From the NCBI GenBank assembly GCA_025463365.1, contig JAOBWM010000123.1, positions 1 to 48,356 on the forward strand: DNA of 48,356 nucleotides, read 5' to 3'. Position numbers and translations under genes: made by a program. Under the pieces are notes generated by a model that was not told the origin of the DNA, ran no database searches, and saw nothing but the letters and a program-made list of their open reading frames with translations. Below, in pieces: positions 28,304-36,431 of this stretch; the stretch's first letter is position 1, and every line of letters begins with the position of its first letter. This DNA is from Acidimicrobiales bacterium (GTDB taxonomy: Bacteria > Actinomycetota > Acidimicrobiia > Acidimicrobiales > Iamiaceae).

Positions 28304-28872
28304 GGGGTGGTGGCCTCCTGGCCTGGAGCAGTGGCAGGTGCGGATGTCAGGGCGGTGAGGACCGCCTCGGTCTGGCCGACGGCACCGAAGATGCCGCCGG
28401 ACATGGTCACGGTCTTGAGCGAGGCCTCACGGAGGTCGTCGCGGAGGGGAGCCGACGCGTCGGCGACCAGCAGGGCCTCGTAGCCGCGGTCGTTGGCGGC
28501 ACGGAGGGTGGAGTGGACGGGCGCCTCGAGCCCCATCCCGCCCACCAGCAGGTGCGTGCGGCCGCGAGATCGCAAGATGTCGTCGAGCGGGCCTCCGTGG
28601 AACCCGTCGATCCCGTGGGCGGCCACGGCGAGGTGCGTTCCGGGCAGGTCGAGGGGCGCCGAGCCGGCGTGGTGCACGCCGATGACGAGACCACCGAACG
28701 CGGCGACCGCCGCTGCGAGGGCCAGGCAGCCGGCGTGGGCCGGGGACCGGTCGGTGACCCGGCCGGCCCAGCCCTCGTCCCAGCCGGCGAGGACGAGCGC
28801 CAGCTCGCGTCCGTCGAGCCGGCCGTCGTAGGGCCAGGCGTAGGGATCGGTCCCGGCCACGTGGATCGTCAT
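28300..28872 (-). CDS. Catalytically dead isochorismatase-like paralogue
   Basis: 190-aa relative of the neighbouring biuret hydrolase: shared DPYAWPYDG start, DDILRSRG, VHSTLRAANDRGYEALLVAD and MSGGIFGAV. All three catalytic positions have changed by my alignment: Asp to Gly34 (AGWDEGWAG), Lys to Ala85, and Cys to Pro118 (GMGLEAPVHST). About 45 residues of the central loop region are also missing. The frame is intact, it has a GAGG ribosome site 5 nt before ATG 28872, and it overlaps both neighbours by ATGA, so it seems to be expressed. Likely a pseudoenzyme, perhaps a structural or regulatory partner of biuret hydrolase; function unproven. Confidence 0.8.
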   Translation of the reverse strand: MTIHVAGTDPYAWPYDGRLDGRELALVLAGWDEGWAGRVTDRSPAHAGCLALAAAVAAFGGLVIGVHHAGSAPLDLPGTHLAVAAHGIDGFHGGPLDDILRSRGRTHLLVGGMGLEAPVHSTLRAANDRGYEALLVADASAPLRDDLREASLKTVTMSGGIFGAVGQTEAVLTALTSAPATAPGQEATTP

Positions 28873-29621
28873 CGGGACCTCGTCAAGGTGGTGGGTCGGC
28901 AGGAGCGGATCACATCGGCGAGGAGGCTTGGTGCATCGAGTTGGGCGGCGTTGCCCGAACCGGCCACGACGCGCAGCTCGGCACGGGCGTGGAGCTGCAG
29001 GATCTCGGCGGCCTCCCATCGCTCGGGTCCGCTGCGGCCGCCGACGGTCGTGATCACCGGGAACGAACGGAGCCGGTCGAGCTCCTCGGACGACGGATCG
29101 AAGGCCGCGAACACCGCCACCTCGGCCCGGGACCGGCCGGCCTCGGCCAGGACCTGCGCCCTTTCCGGCTCGGTGAGCCGTTCCCAGGTGGCCTCGCCCA
29201 TGACGGTGCGGACCACGCTGACGGCACCCGCTTCGCCCTCGGCCGCGAGACGGGCCGCGGCCGCGAAGCGCGTGTGCAGGGTGGGGGCCAGCGAGCCCAC
29301 GAGCGGTTCATGGACGACCAGACCCCCCACGACCTCGGGACGCAGCATCCCGATGAGCAGGGCGAGGGTCGCCCCGCCGCTGACCCCGGCGATGCACGCA
29401 CCGGCGGCACCGACCGAGCCGAGGAGATCGGCCACGCCGTCGGCCTGGTCCGCGAGGGACACGGCCGTCGAGGGGCCGCCGGGCCGCCCGACCACGACCA
29501 CGCGGTGGTCACGTTGGAGCAGTCCGGCCAGTTCGTCGAAGGACGCCGGCCCGACCCCGACGCCGTGCAACAGCACGACGACAGGGCCCTGGCCGGAGTC
29601 CGAGTGGACGGTTGCGTCCAT
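28869..29621 (-). CDS. Alpha/beta hydrolase, catalytic His replaced by Asn
   Basis: 250-aa alpha/beta hydrolase with VVLLHGVGVGPASF (oxyanion region, 15-28) and nucleophile elbow GVSGG (Ser81). The C-terminal motif that normally reads GxGHxxxLDxP is AGSGNAAQLDAP, with Asn224 (codon AAC) in the place of the catalytic His. Hydrolysis is therefore doubtful unless another His serves. It is coupled by ATGA to the dead isochorismatase gene and follows the BMP protein gene by 11 bp, so it belongs to the biuret operon. A distant analogy is RutD beside RutB in the pyrimidine pathway, but no other Rut genes are present. Confidence 0.8.
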   Translation of the reverse strand: MDATVHSDSGQGPVVVLLHGVGVGPASFDELAGLLQRDHRVVVVGRPGGPSTAVSLADQADGVADLLGSVGAAGACIAGVSGGATLALLIGMLRPEVVGGLVVHEPLVGSLAPTLHTRFAAAARLAAEGEAGAVSVVRTVMGEATWERLTEPERAQVLAEAGRSRAEVAVFAAFDPSSEELDRLRSFPVITTVGGRSGPERWEAAEILQLHARAELRVVAGSGNAAQLDAPSLLADVIRSCRPTTLTRSR

Positions 29622-29632
29622 CGTGGGTGTCG

Positions 29633-30763
29633 CTACCCGATCTTCCCGACGACGCCCTTGACGAAGAACTTCATCGTCTCGACCTCGGCGTAGGTGGGCT
29701 GCTTGCCCTTGGCGTAGATGACCTTCCCGTCCTGGTCCTCGACCGGCCCAGCGAACGGGGAGCCGCCATCTTCGAAGGACTTCTTGGCCTTCTCGATGAG
29801 CGCCTTGGTGTCGTCGGTGACCATCGAGCCGTACTTCGACTGCACGAAGGGGTTGTCCCCGGTCTGCAGGCCGACACGGAAGTCACCGTCGTACTTGCTG
29901 CCCTTGAACGTGCCGTCCTTCACCGTCTTGACGATGTCGGTGTACAGCGGGGTCCAGTTCCATTCCGAACCCGTGACCCAGCCCTTGGGAGCGAGCGACG
30001 AGGCATCGGCGTGGTAGCCGATGGAGTAGGCGCCCGCGGCCTCGGTGGCCTCGATGATCGTCTTCGTGCAGTCCTGGTGCTGGGTGATGACGTCGACGTC
30101 CTGGTCGAGGAGGGTCTTGACCGACTGCGACTGGACCGACGGGTCACACCAGCTGCCGGTGGCGATGGTGATGACCTTGATGCCTGGCTTCACCGACTGT
30201 GCGCCCAACGTGAAGGCGTTGATGTTGGCCAGGGTCTGGGGGATCGGGAAGGCGTAGACGTAGCCGAGCTTGTCGGACTTGGTGACCGACCCGGCCGCGA
30301 TGCCGGCCAGGTACACGGGCTCGTACACGGTGCCGAAGTAGGTGCCGAGGTTGTCGAGCTTGGTGTCGCCCTTCAGCCCGCCCTGGTGGACGAAGGTCAC
30401 GCCCGGGTTCTTCTCCGCCATGTTCTTGGCGAACTCGTAGTGGCCGTAGCTGGTGGCGAAGATGACCTTGGCGCCCTTGTCGATCATGTTCTGCATGGTC
30501 GCTTCGCTCTCGGCGGTCTCCGGCACGTTCTCCGCCTGGAGCACCTTCACGCCGGGCACCGCCTTCTCCATCGCGACCGATGCCTCGTACGCGGCCTGGT
30601 TGTAGCCGAAGTCGTCCTTCGGCCCGACGTAGATGAAGCCGACGGTGAACTTCCCGTCGCTCGACGCGCTCGACGACGCCGAGTCGCCGCTGCTGCTGCC
30701 GCAGCCGGCGACCAGCATGGTGAGGCCCAGCACGATGGCAAGGGCGCGGATGGTTCGGGACAT
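29633..30763 (-). CDS. BMP-family ABC transporter substrate-binding lipoprotein
   Basis: 376-aa lipoprotein (lipobox VAGC, Cys21) of the basic membrane protein/Med family, the binding component of nucleoside-type ABC importers. Visible: FTVGFIYVGPKDDFGYNQAAYEA at 38-60, NMIDKGAKVIFATSYGHYEFA, FVHQGG, TYFGTVYEPVYLAGIAAGSVTKSDKLGYVYAFPIP, and VDVITQHQDCTKTIIEAT. Ribosome site GGAGGA lies 6 nt before the ATG. Known members bind nucleosides or purines; here the operon ends in biuret and allophanate hydrolases, so a ureide, biuret or a related N-rich compound is the inferred ligand. A GC-rich hairpin precedes the gene. Confidence 0.92.
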   Translation of the reverse strand: MSRTIRALAIVLGLTMLVAGCGSSSGDSASSSASSDGKFTVGFIYVGPKDDFGYNQAAYEASVAMEKAVPGVKVLQAENVPETAESEATMQNMIDKGAKVIFATSYGHYEFAKNMAEKNPGVTFVHQGGLKGDTKLDNLGTYFGTVYEPVYLAGIAAGSVTKSDKLGYVYAFPIPQTLANINAFTLGAQSVKPGIKVITIATGSWCDPSVQSQSVKTLLDQDVDVITQHQDCTKTIIEATEAAGAYSIGYHADASSLAPKGWVTGSEWNWTPLYTDIVKTVKDGTFKGSKYDGDFRVGLQTGDNPFVQSKYGSMVTDDTKALIEKAKKSFEDGGSPFAGPVEDQDGKVIYAKGKQPTYAEVETMKFFVKGVVGKIG

Positions 30764-30809
30764 GGAAGATCCTCCGGGTGCGGTGGTTGGCTAGCTGTTG
30801 GGGGAACGG

Positions 30810-30830
30810 GGCCGGCTCGGGGGGCCGGCC
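30810..30830 (-). promoter_or_regulatory. GC hairpin between permease and binding-protein genes
   Basis: GGCCGGC (30810-30816) and GCCGGCC (30824-30830) can form a 7-bp stem in the 76-bp gap of the operon. It may stabilise the mRNA or partly terminate it, setting the transporter-to-binding-protein ratio. No U-tract is present. Confidence 0.35.
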
Positions 30831-30839
30831 GGGGAGCGG

Positions 30840-31739
30840 TCAGCCCTCGAAGACCTTCTCGAGGGCTGCGGGCCCGCCGTGGATGCGGCGGTTGCTGAGC
30901 AGGGCCAGCACCACGAGCACGGTCACGTACGGAAGGGACTCGAGCAGGTACCGGGAGATCTCCCAGCCCCGCGCCTGGAGCTGGAGCTGCAAGGCGATGG
31001 CACCGCTGAAGAGGTAGGCGCCCCCGGCGAGCTTGAGCGGGTGCCAGCCGGCGAAGATCACCAGCGCCACCGCCACGAAGCCGCGGCCGACGGTCATGCC
31101 CTCGGACCAGTTGAGGGTGGCCGCGGTCGACAGCTGGGCGCCGCCGAGGCCCGCCAACCCGCCGCCGACGAGCAGGGCGATCCAGCGGACCTTCCGAGCC
31201 GAGGTCCCGTAGATCTCCAGCACCTCGGGTCCTTCGCCGGCAGAACGCAAGATGAGCCCGGCTCGGGTCCGCCACAGGCCCCAGGCCACGAGGGGGACCG
31301 CCACGAACGACAGGTAGGTCAATGGGTCGTGGTCGAACAGCACGGTCCCGAGGAACGGGAGCTTCGACAGGCCGGGGATCGCCCACGACTCGAGCGGCTG
31401 CACGCCCTTGCCCACGTAGTCCTGCCCGAACAGCGACGTGAGGCCGGTGCCGAGGAAGGTCACGACCAGGCCGACGGCGATCTGGTTGGCGTGGCGGTGC
31501 AGGACCATGACGGCGTGCACCGAGGCGAGCAGCGCGCCAGCGGCGATCCCGGCGAGGACGCCGAGCCACGGGCTGCCGGTGTTGATGCCGACGACGTAGG
31601 CCGCGAGCGCCCCGCAGAGCATCGAGCCCTCGGTACCCAGGTTGATGACCCCGGCACGCTCGCACGTGAGCTCGCCGAGCCCGGCGAACACGATGGACGT
31701 GCCGCCGGCGACGGCACCAGTGAGGACTGCTTCGATCAT
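30840..31739 (-). CDS. ABC transporter permease (BMP/nucleoside type), second subunit
   Basis: 299-aa polytopic permease of the branched-chain/sugar-type (BPD_transp_2) family. Diagnostic pieces are FAGLGELTCERAGVINLGTEGSMLCGALAAYVVG at 18-51, HANQIAVGLVVTFLGTGLTSLFGQ, LRSAGEGPEVLEIYGTSARKVRWIALLVGGGLAGLGGAQLS (cytoplasmic coupling loop) and GRGFVAVALVIFAGWHPLKLAGGAYLFSGAIALQLQLQ. About eight to nine membrane helices are likely. ATG 31739 shares one base with the preceding permease stop (TGATG), so the two subunits are translationally coupled. Confidence 0.9.
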   Translation of the reverse strand: MIEAVLTGAVAGGTSIVFAGLGELTCERAGVINLGTEGSMLCGALAAYVVGINTGSPWLGVLAGIAAGALLASVHAVMVLHRHANQIAVGLVVTFLGTGLTSLFGQDYVGKGVQPLESWAIPGLSKLPFLGTVLFDHDPLTYLSFVAVPLVAWGLWRTRAGLILRSAGEGPEVLEIYGTSARKVRWIALLVGGGLAGLGGAQLSTAATLNWSEGMTVGRGFVAVALVIFAGWHPLKLAGGAYLFSGAIALQLQLQARGWEISRYLLESLPYVTVLVVLALLSNRRIHGGPAALEKVFEG

Positions 31740-32923
31740 CAGGACCCTTCCGATTCGGACGTGCGGCCCCAGCCGAGGACGGCGAACAAGACGAGCGCCA
31801 TCAAGATGTTCACGGCGCCGCCGGACAGCCCGGCGGTGATCTTCAGGCCGCTTCCGCCGACGGCGATCGCGCCGAGGAGCACGGCGGCGCCGATGATCCG
31901 CAGCGGGTCGTGGCGGGCGAGCCAGGACGCCAGGAAGCCGATGAACCCGTAGCCCGCGAGCAGCTCGGGCCGCAGGCGGCCTTCGGTGCCGGCCACCTCG
32001 ACCATCCCGCCGAGGCCGGCCATGGCCCCGCCGACCATCATCGCCGCGATCGACAGCCCGGTGACGGCGAGGCCGGCGCGACGAGCAGCCGAGGGGTTGC
32101 CGCCGAGGACCTTGAGCTTGAACCCCCAGGTGCTCCAGCGCAGGATCACCCACAGCACGAGCCCGGCGATCACCCCGACGAAGATCCCGAGGTGGACGCG
32201 GTTCCCCCAGATGATCGGGAACCGCTCGCCGCCGGTCAGCTCCCGGGAGTACGCCTGGCCGAGGCTGATCGGGTCCTTCCAACGCTCGAAGCACAGCCAG
32301 GTGATGATGATCCCGGCGATGTAGTTGAGGAGCAGGCTCGAGATCGCCTCGTTGGTCCGCGTGTACACCTTCAGCACGGCGGGGATGGCGGCCCAGGCCG
32401 CACCGAACACCGCGCCGCCGATGGCCATGCAGACGAGCGTGACGGCGCTGCTCGCCCCGCCGTCGAGGGCGTTGGCGGCGACGAACGCCCCGACCGCGCC
32501 CAGCAGGAGCTGGCCCTCCCCGCCCAGGTTGAACAGGCCTCCGCGTGCCGGCACGGCCGCGGCGAGCGCGGCCAGCAGGATGGGCGTGGCGCGGATGAAG
32601 GTCTCGCCGACGCTGTCGGGGCTGCCGAGCGACGTCTCCCACATCGAGCGCAAGACCTCGTCGGGCTGCGCGCCCTTGGCCAACAAGAAGGCGCAGAAGA
32701 TCGCGATGGTGGCGCCCACGAGCACCACCCACCGGACAGCGACCCGGACGATGCGGTTGTGCCTGAACGCCGCGAAGGCCGCGAGCGACCCCGGTTCGTC
32801 GAGAAGCGTCGCCGTGGTCGGGTCGACCGGTCCGATCGGCGGCGGTGTCGGCAGCTGCCCGCCCGCGTCGGGTTCGAGGTCGTCGGGCGCATCGGGTGCG
32901 CCGGGTGCGTCGACGGCGGTCAT
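31739..32923 (-). CDS. ABC transporter permease (BMP/nucleoside type), first subunit
   Basis: 394-aa permease, longer than its partner because of a Pro/Asp-rich cytoplasmic N-terminus of about 55 residues. Membrane region starts at VAVRWVVLVGATIAIFCAFLLAKG; key segments ATPILLAALAAAVPARGGLFNLGGEGQLLLGAVGAFVAA, TRTNEAISSLLLNYIAGIIITWLCFERWKDP (EAA-like conserved part), LKVLGGNPSAARRAGLAVTGLSIAAMMVGGAMAGLGGMVEVAGTEGRL and GSGLKITAGLSGGAVNILMALVLFAVLGWG. It overlaps the ATPase gene upstream and the second permease downstream. Confidence 0.9.
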   Translation of the reverse strand: MTAVDAPGAPDAPDDLEPDAGGQLPTPPPIGPVDPTTATLLDEPGSLAAFAAFRHNRIVRVAVRWVVLVGATIAIFCAFLLAKGAQPDEVLRSMWETSLGSPDSVGETFIRATPILLAALAAAVPARGGLFNLGGEGQLLLGAVGAFVAANALDGGASSAVTLVCMAIGGAVFGAAWAAIPAVLKVYTRTNEAISSLLLNYIAGIIITWLCFERWKDPISLGQAYSRELTGGERFPIIWGNRVHLGIFVGVIAGLVLWVILRWSTWGFKLKVLGGNPSAARRAGLAVTGLSIAAMMVGGAMAGLGGMVEVAGTEGRLRPELLAGYGFIGFLASWLARHDPLRIIGAAVLLGAIAVGGSGLKITAGLSGGAVNILMALVLFAVLGWGRTSESEGS

Positions 32924-34485
32924 GCGGCGGCTCCTTGGAGCATCAGGCGTCCGATCGCCTGTCGATCGGTGCTGCCCGGTTCGACGACCCCGGCCAGGTG
33001 ACCGTCGTGCAGCACGATGATGCGGTCAGCGAGGGCGAGGAGCTCGTCGAGGTCCTCCGAGACCATGAGGACGCCGGCCCCCGCCTCGCGCCGCTCGAGG
33101 AGCAGCTGCTGGGTGGCGCGCACCGAGGCGATGTCGAGGCCCCGGCTCGGATAGGCGACCACCACGAGCTTCGGGTCGTCCACCAGGAACGTGCGGGTGA
33201 GGACGACCCGCTGGATGTTGCCGCCCGAGAGGGTTGCCACCTTGCGATCGAGCGGCGCCAGGTGCAGCCGCTCGGAGATGTCGTTGCCCGCCACCAGGTT
33301 CCGAACCGACTTCCAGTCGATGCGCGGTCCGCTGGTCGGGAGCGGCCGCCCGTTGAGGGCGAGGTGCTCGAGGATCGCGAGCCCGCCGACCACCGCGTCG
33401 TTCACCGGATCCTCGGGCACGATCACGGCCCCGGCGCGCAGCGCGTTGCGGGGCTTGCCGGAGCGCCCGATGTCGCGGCCACCGATGTGGATGCTGCCGG
33501 AGGAGAGCGGAAGCACCCCGAGGACGACGTCGAGCAGCTCGCGCTGGCCGTTGCCCGAGACGCCGGCCACACCCACCAGCTCACCGGGCTGGACGAGGAA
33601 GGTCACGTCGTGGAGGCGGGGGTGGCCGTCGGCGCCGTTGGCCGACACGCCGCTGACCGCCAGTGCCGGCATGCCGGTGCGGGCCGGGACCCGTTCGGCC
33701 GGCAACGGCGGGGGCACGGCCCCGACCATCGTCTCGATGAGCTCGTCGTCGGTGAGCGACCGGGGGTCGGCCCCCGAGAGGACCATCGCCCCGCCTCGCA
33801 GGACGGTGGCGCGGTCCGCGACCGCTCGGGTCTCGGCGAGCTTGTGGGTGATGAGCGCGATGCCGAGTCCGTCGTCGCGTAGCCGCTCGATCACGGCGAG
33901 GAGCGCGTCGACCTCTTGGGGAGCGAGGGCGCTGGTGGGTTCGTCGAGGATCACCACGCGGGCGTCCATGAGCAGCACCCGCAGGATCTCGACGAGTTGG
34001 CGCTCGGCGATGGAGAGGTCGCGCACCACGGCATCGGCGTCGACGGCGAGGCCGTAGCGCTCGGCGCCGCCGCGGACCCGATCGCGTGCGACCTTGCTGC
34101 GGTAGCGGCCCGAGCCACACGCGAGCTCGATGTTCTCTGCCACGGTCAGCGCGGGCACGAGCCGGAGGTCCTGGAAGACCATGCCGATCCCGGCGGCGCG
34201 GGCCGCAGCCGGCGACCCGGGCTCGATGGCCACGCCGTTCACGAGGACCTGGCCCTCCTGCGGGGTGTTCACGCCGTAGAGCACCTTCATCAGCGTGCTC
34301 TTGCCGGCGCCGTTCTCGCCCAGGAGCGCGTGCACCTCACCGGCAAACAGCGAGAAGTCCACCGCATCGTTGGCCACCAGTGAGCCGAACCGCTGCGTGA
34401 TGCCTCGGGCGTCGAGGATCGGGATCCGCTCGGCCGTGCTGGGCGCGTTCGCGTCACGGGGTGCCGTGGGGGCGTCGTTCGTCAT
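32920..34485 (-). CDS. ABC transporter ATP-binding protein with two nucleotide-binding domains
   Basis: 521-aa fused double ATPase of a BMP/sugar-type importer. NBD1: Walker A GENGAGKST near 55-63, signature LSIAERQLVEI, Walker B VVILDEPTSAL, switch ITHK. NBD2 is degenerate as usual for the family: Walker A-like GVSGNGQRE, signature LSGGNIQRV and Walker-B region LVVVAYPSRGLD without the standard Glu. ATP hydrolysis probably rests on NBD1. The ATG overlaps the GntR stop by ATGA and the C-terminal stop overlaps the first permease, so the genes are tightly coupled. Confidence 0.92.
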   Translation of the reverse strand: MTNDAPTAPRDANAPSTAERIPILDARGITQRFGSLVANDAVDFSLFAGEVHALLGENGAGKSTLMKVLYGVNTPQEGQVLVNGVAIEPGSPAAARAAGIGMVFQDLRLVPALTVAENIELACGSGRYRSKVARDRVRGGAERYGLAVDADAVVRDLSIAERQLVEILRVLLMDARVVILDEPTSALAPQEVDALLAVIERLRDDGLGIALITHKLAETRAVADRATVLRGGAMVLSGADPRSLTDDELIETMVGAVPPPLPAERVPARTGMPALAVSGVSANGADGHPRLHDVTFLVQPGELVGVAGVSGNGQRELLDVVLGVLPLSSGSIHIGGRDIGRSGKPRNALRAGAVIVPEDPVNDAVVGGLAILEHLALNGRPLPTSGPRIDWKSVRNLVAGNDISERLHLAPLDRKVATLSGGNIQRVVLTRTFLVDDPKLVVVAYPSRGLDIASVRATQQLLLERREAGAGVLMVSEDLDELLALADRIIVLHDGHLAGVVEPGSTDRQAIGRLMLQGAAA

Positions 34486-35189
34486 CGTCGGGGCTCCAGC
34501 ATTCGGGCGATCGTCTGGGCAGCGCGCTCCTCGACCACCTCGAGGGATTCGCCGAAGTGGCCGATGAGGCGCTCCTCGGCCAGGTCCACGTCGTCGGCAA
34601 GCAGGGCCTCGAGCACGCCGACGTGTTGCACGATGGTGAGCTCGACCCGGTCAGCGGTGAGGAAGTCCTGCATCCGCACGATCCGGATGCGCTCGTTCAC
34701 CTTGTGGAGCTGGTCCACGAGCGATCCGTTGCCGGCCGCGCCGGCGAGGCGTTCATGGAAGTCCTCATCGAGCAGCACGAACTCGCCGTCGACCTCATCG
34801 TCGGACCGTGGGGTGTCGAGGTCGGCCCAGTCGCCGTAGAGGCGCCGGATCTGCTCCTCGTCGTGGGCCAGACCCGTGCCCCCCGTGCGCCGGATCGCGA
34901 ACCGTTCGAGGGCGAAGCGGATCTCGTACAGCTCGCGGATGAGGTGCAGGTTGATCAGGGTCGGGCCGAAGCCCCCGTCGACGAGCCGTTCCACCAGCCC
35001 CTCGGAGTGGAGGCGGGAGAGGGCCTCGCGGATCGGGGTGCGCGAGACGCCCAGCTCGCCAGCCAAGCGCTCCTCGCCGAGCCGCGCGCCAGGTGGGAAA
35101 TCTCCGCTGAGCAGTCGTTGCTTGAGCGACTGGTACGCGAAGTCCCTCCGGGTGCTCGCTGTATCCGAGGCTGTATACACGCCGGTCAC
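34482..35189 (-). CDS. GntR/FadR-family regulator of the biuret operon
   Basis: 235 aa from GTG 35189. N-terminal winged helix (FAYQSLKQRLLSGDFPPGARLGEERLAGELGVSRTPIREALSRLHSEGLVERL) and a C-terminal all-helical FadR/FCD effector domain with metal-binding-type residues (LDEDFHERLAGAAGN, IVQHVGVLEALLADD) are visible. It is the first gene of the operon and its stop overlaps the ATPase start, so it probably autoregulates the transport and catabolic genes, with a pathway compound as inducer. The upstream open frame overlaps the pirin gene and is rejected; the palindromes at 35161-35208 surround the chosen start. Confidence 0.88.
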   Translation of the reverse strand: MTGVYTASDTASTRRDFAYQSLKQRLLSGDFPPGARLGEERLAGELGVSRTPIREALSRLHSEGLVERLVDGGFGPTLINLHLIRELYEIRFALERFAIRRTGGTGLAHDEEQIRRLYGDWADLDTPRSDDEVDGEFVLLDEDFHERLAGAAGNGSLVDQLHKVNERIRIVRMQDFLTADRVELTIVQHVGVLEALLADDVDLAEERLIGHFGESLEVVEERAAQTIARMLEPRR

Positions 35190-35208
35190 GGTACGTATCG
35201 GTGATATC
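35161..35208 (-). promoter_or_regulatory. Palindrome cluster at the GntR/pirin divide
   Basis: TGTATACA (35172-35179), GTACGTAT (35191-35198) and GATATC (35203-35208), plus a related GTATCC at 35161, sit around the GntR start codon. They are AT-rich islands in GC-rich DNA and plausible autoregulatory operator or promoter parts. Confidence 0.35.
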
Positions 35209-35334
35209 TCGACCGTTGCTGCGACGTGAGCAGCGCGGGTCCGCTCCCTGGCCTCAATCTGTCCGATTTGCCGCTTGCGGGGGACGAACCCGCCGCTCAC
35301 GGGCCTGGCCCGAGGCCGCGTTGGCATCCCCCCG

Positions 35335-35340
35335 TAGCGT
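35335..35340 (+). promoter_or_regulatory. -10 box (TAGCGT) of the pirin gene
   Basis: TAGCGT ends 6 nt before ATG 35347. GGAGG in the gap is too close to the ATG for normal use, so a leaderless mRNA is likely. Confidence 0.45.
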
Positions 35341-35346
35341 GGAGGC

Positions 35347-36390
35347 ATGGATGATCCCGTGCTCCAGACCGTGCCATTGGGCGCCCAGTGGCCGACCATC
35401 GACCCGTTCTTGTTCTGCGCCCACCACCTCGACCACTACCCCGCCGGCAACGACCAGCTGGGTCCGGCCGTCCCGATCGACGATCGCGACCTCGGGTCGG
35501 ACTTCGCCGGGATCGACGGCTGGAACATGTACCACGGCCAGATCGTGCCGGGCTTCCCCCAACACCCCCACCGCGGCTTCGAGACGGTCACGTTCGTGCG
35601 ACGCGGGCTCATCGACCACGCCGACTCGCTCGGCGCCACGGCCCGGTTCGGTCGTGGCGACGTGCAATGGCTCACCGCCGGCGGCGGCGTGGTCCACAGC
35701 GAGATGTTCCCGCTCGTGAACCGTGACGGCGACAACGACCTCCAGCTCTTCCAGATCTGGCTCAACCTCCCGGCCTCCGACAAGCTCGTCGACCCGTACT
35801 TCACGATGCTGTGGGCGGAGGACATCCCGCGGATCGAGTCGGTCGACGATGCCGGCCGACGCACCGAGATCACCGTCATCGCCGGAGCGCTCGGCGATGC
35901 CAAGCCACTCGCCCCACCACCGAGCTCGTGGGCGGCCCGGCCCGAGTCCGACCTCGCGATCTGGCACCTCGCCCTCGAAGCCGGGGCCACGTGGCACCTC
36001 CCGCCGGCAAGCGGTCCTGAGACGGTGCGGACCCTCTACGTGTTCGACGGGCCGGGCCTCTCGGTCGGATCGCACCAGCTCGACGGCGACACCGGAGCGG
36101 TCGTGAAGGCGGACGAGGCGATCACGCTGCGCGCCGACGACTCGGGCCCGGTCGAGGTGCTCGTCCTCCAGGGCCGTCCCATCGGCGAGCCCGTGGCCCG
36201 CTACGGCCCCTTCGTGATGAACACCGAGGCCGAGATCGAGCAGGCGTTCGCCGACTTCCGCGAGACCGGGTTCGGTGGCTGGCCCTGGGACGACGACGCC
36301 CCGCACCACGGCCCCACCAAGGGCCGCTTCGCCCGCCACGCCGACGGCCGCACCGAGACCCGCACCGAATCCCACGCCCACACCAGCTGA
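35347..36390 (+). CDS. Pirin family protein (bicupin)
   Basis: 347-aa pirin-like bicupin. The N-terminal cupin has FLFCAHHLDHYPAG at 22-35 and the metal-binding motif PGFPQHPHRGFETVTFVRRGLIDHADSLG, followed by RFGRGDVQWLTAGGGVVHSEMFP with further His and Glu ligands. The C-terminal cupin (about 195-290) carries RTLYVFDGPGLSVG and a Pirin_C-type ending (ARYGPFVMNTEAEIEQAFADF). Pirins bind Fe or similar metals; some act as quercetinases, others as redox-linked co-regulators. The role here is unknown. It is divergent from the biuret operon and may share its control region. Confidence 0.92.
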   Translation: MDDPVLQTVPLGAQWPTIDPFLFCAHHLDHYPAGNDQLGPAVPIDDRDLGSDFAGIDGWNMYHGQIVPGFPQHPHRGFETVTFVRRGLIDHADSLGATARFGRGDVQWLTAGGGVVHSEMFPLVNRDGDNDLQLFQIWLNLPASDKLVDPYFTMLWAEDIPRIESVDDAGRRTEITVIAGALGDAKPLAPPPSSWAARPESDLAIWHLALEAGATWHLPPASGPETVRTLYVFDGPGLSVGSHQLDGDTGAVVKADEAITLRADDSGPVEVLVLQGRPIGEPVARYGPFVMNTEAEIEQAFADFRETGFGGWPWDDDAPHHGPTKGRFARHADGRTETRTESHAHTS

Positions 36391-36431
36391 CCCCTCCGCC
36401 GCCCCGCACCACAGAGAGGCCCGGAAGCCCC

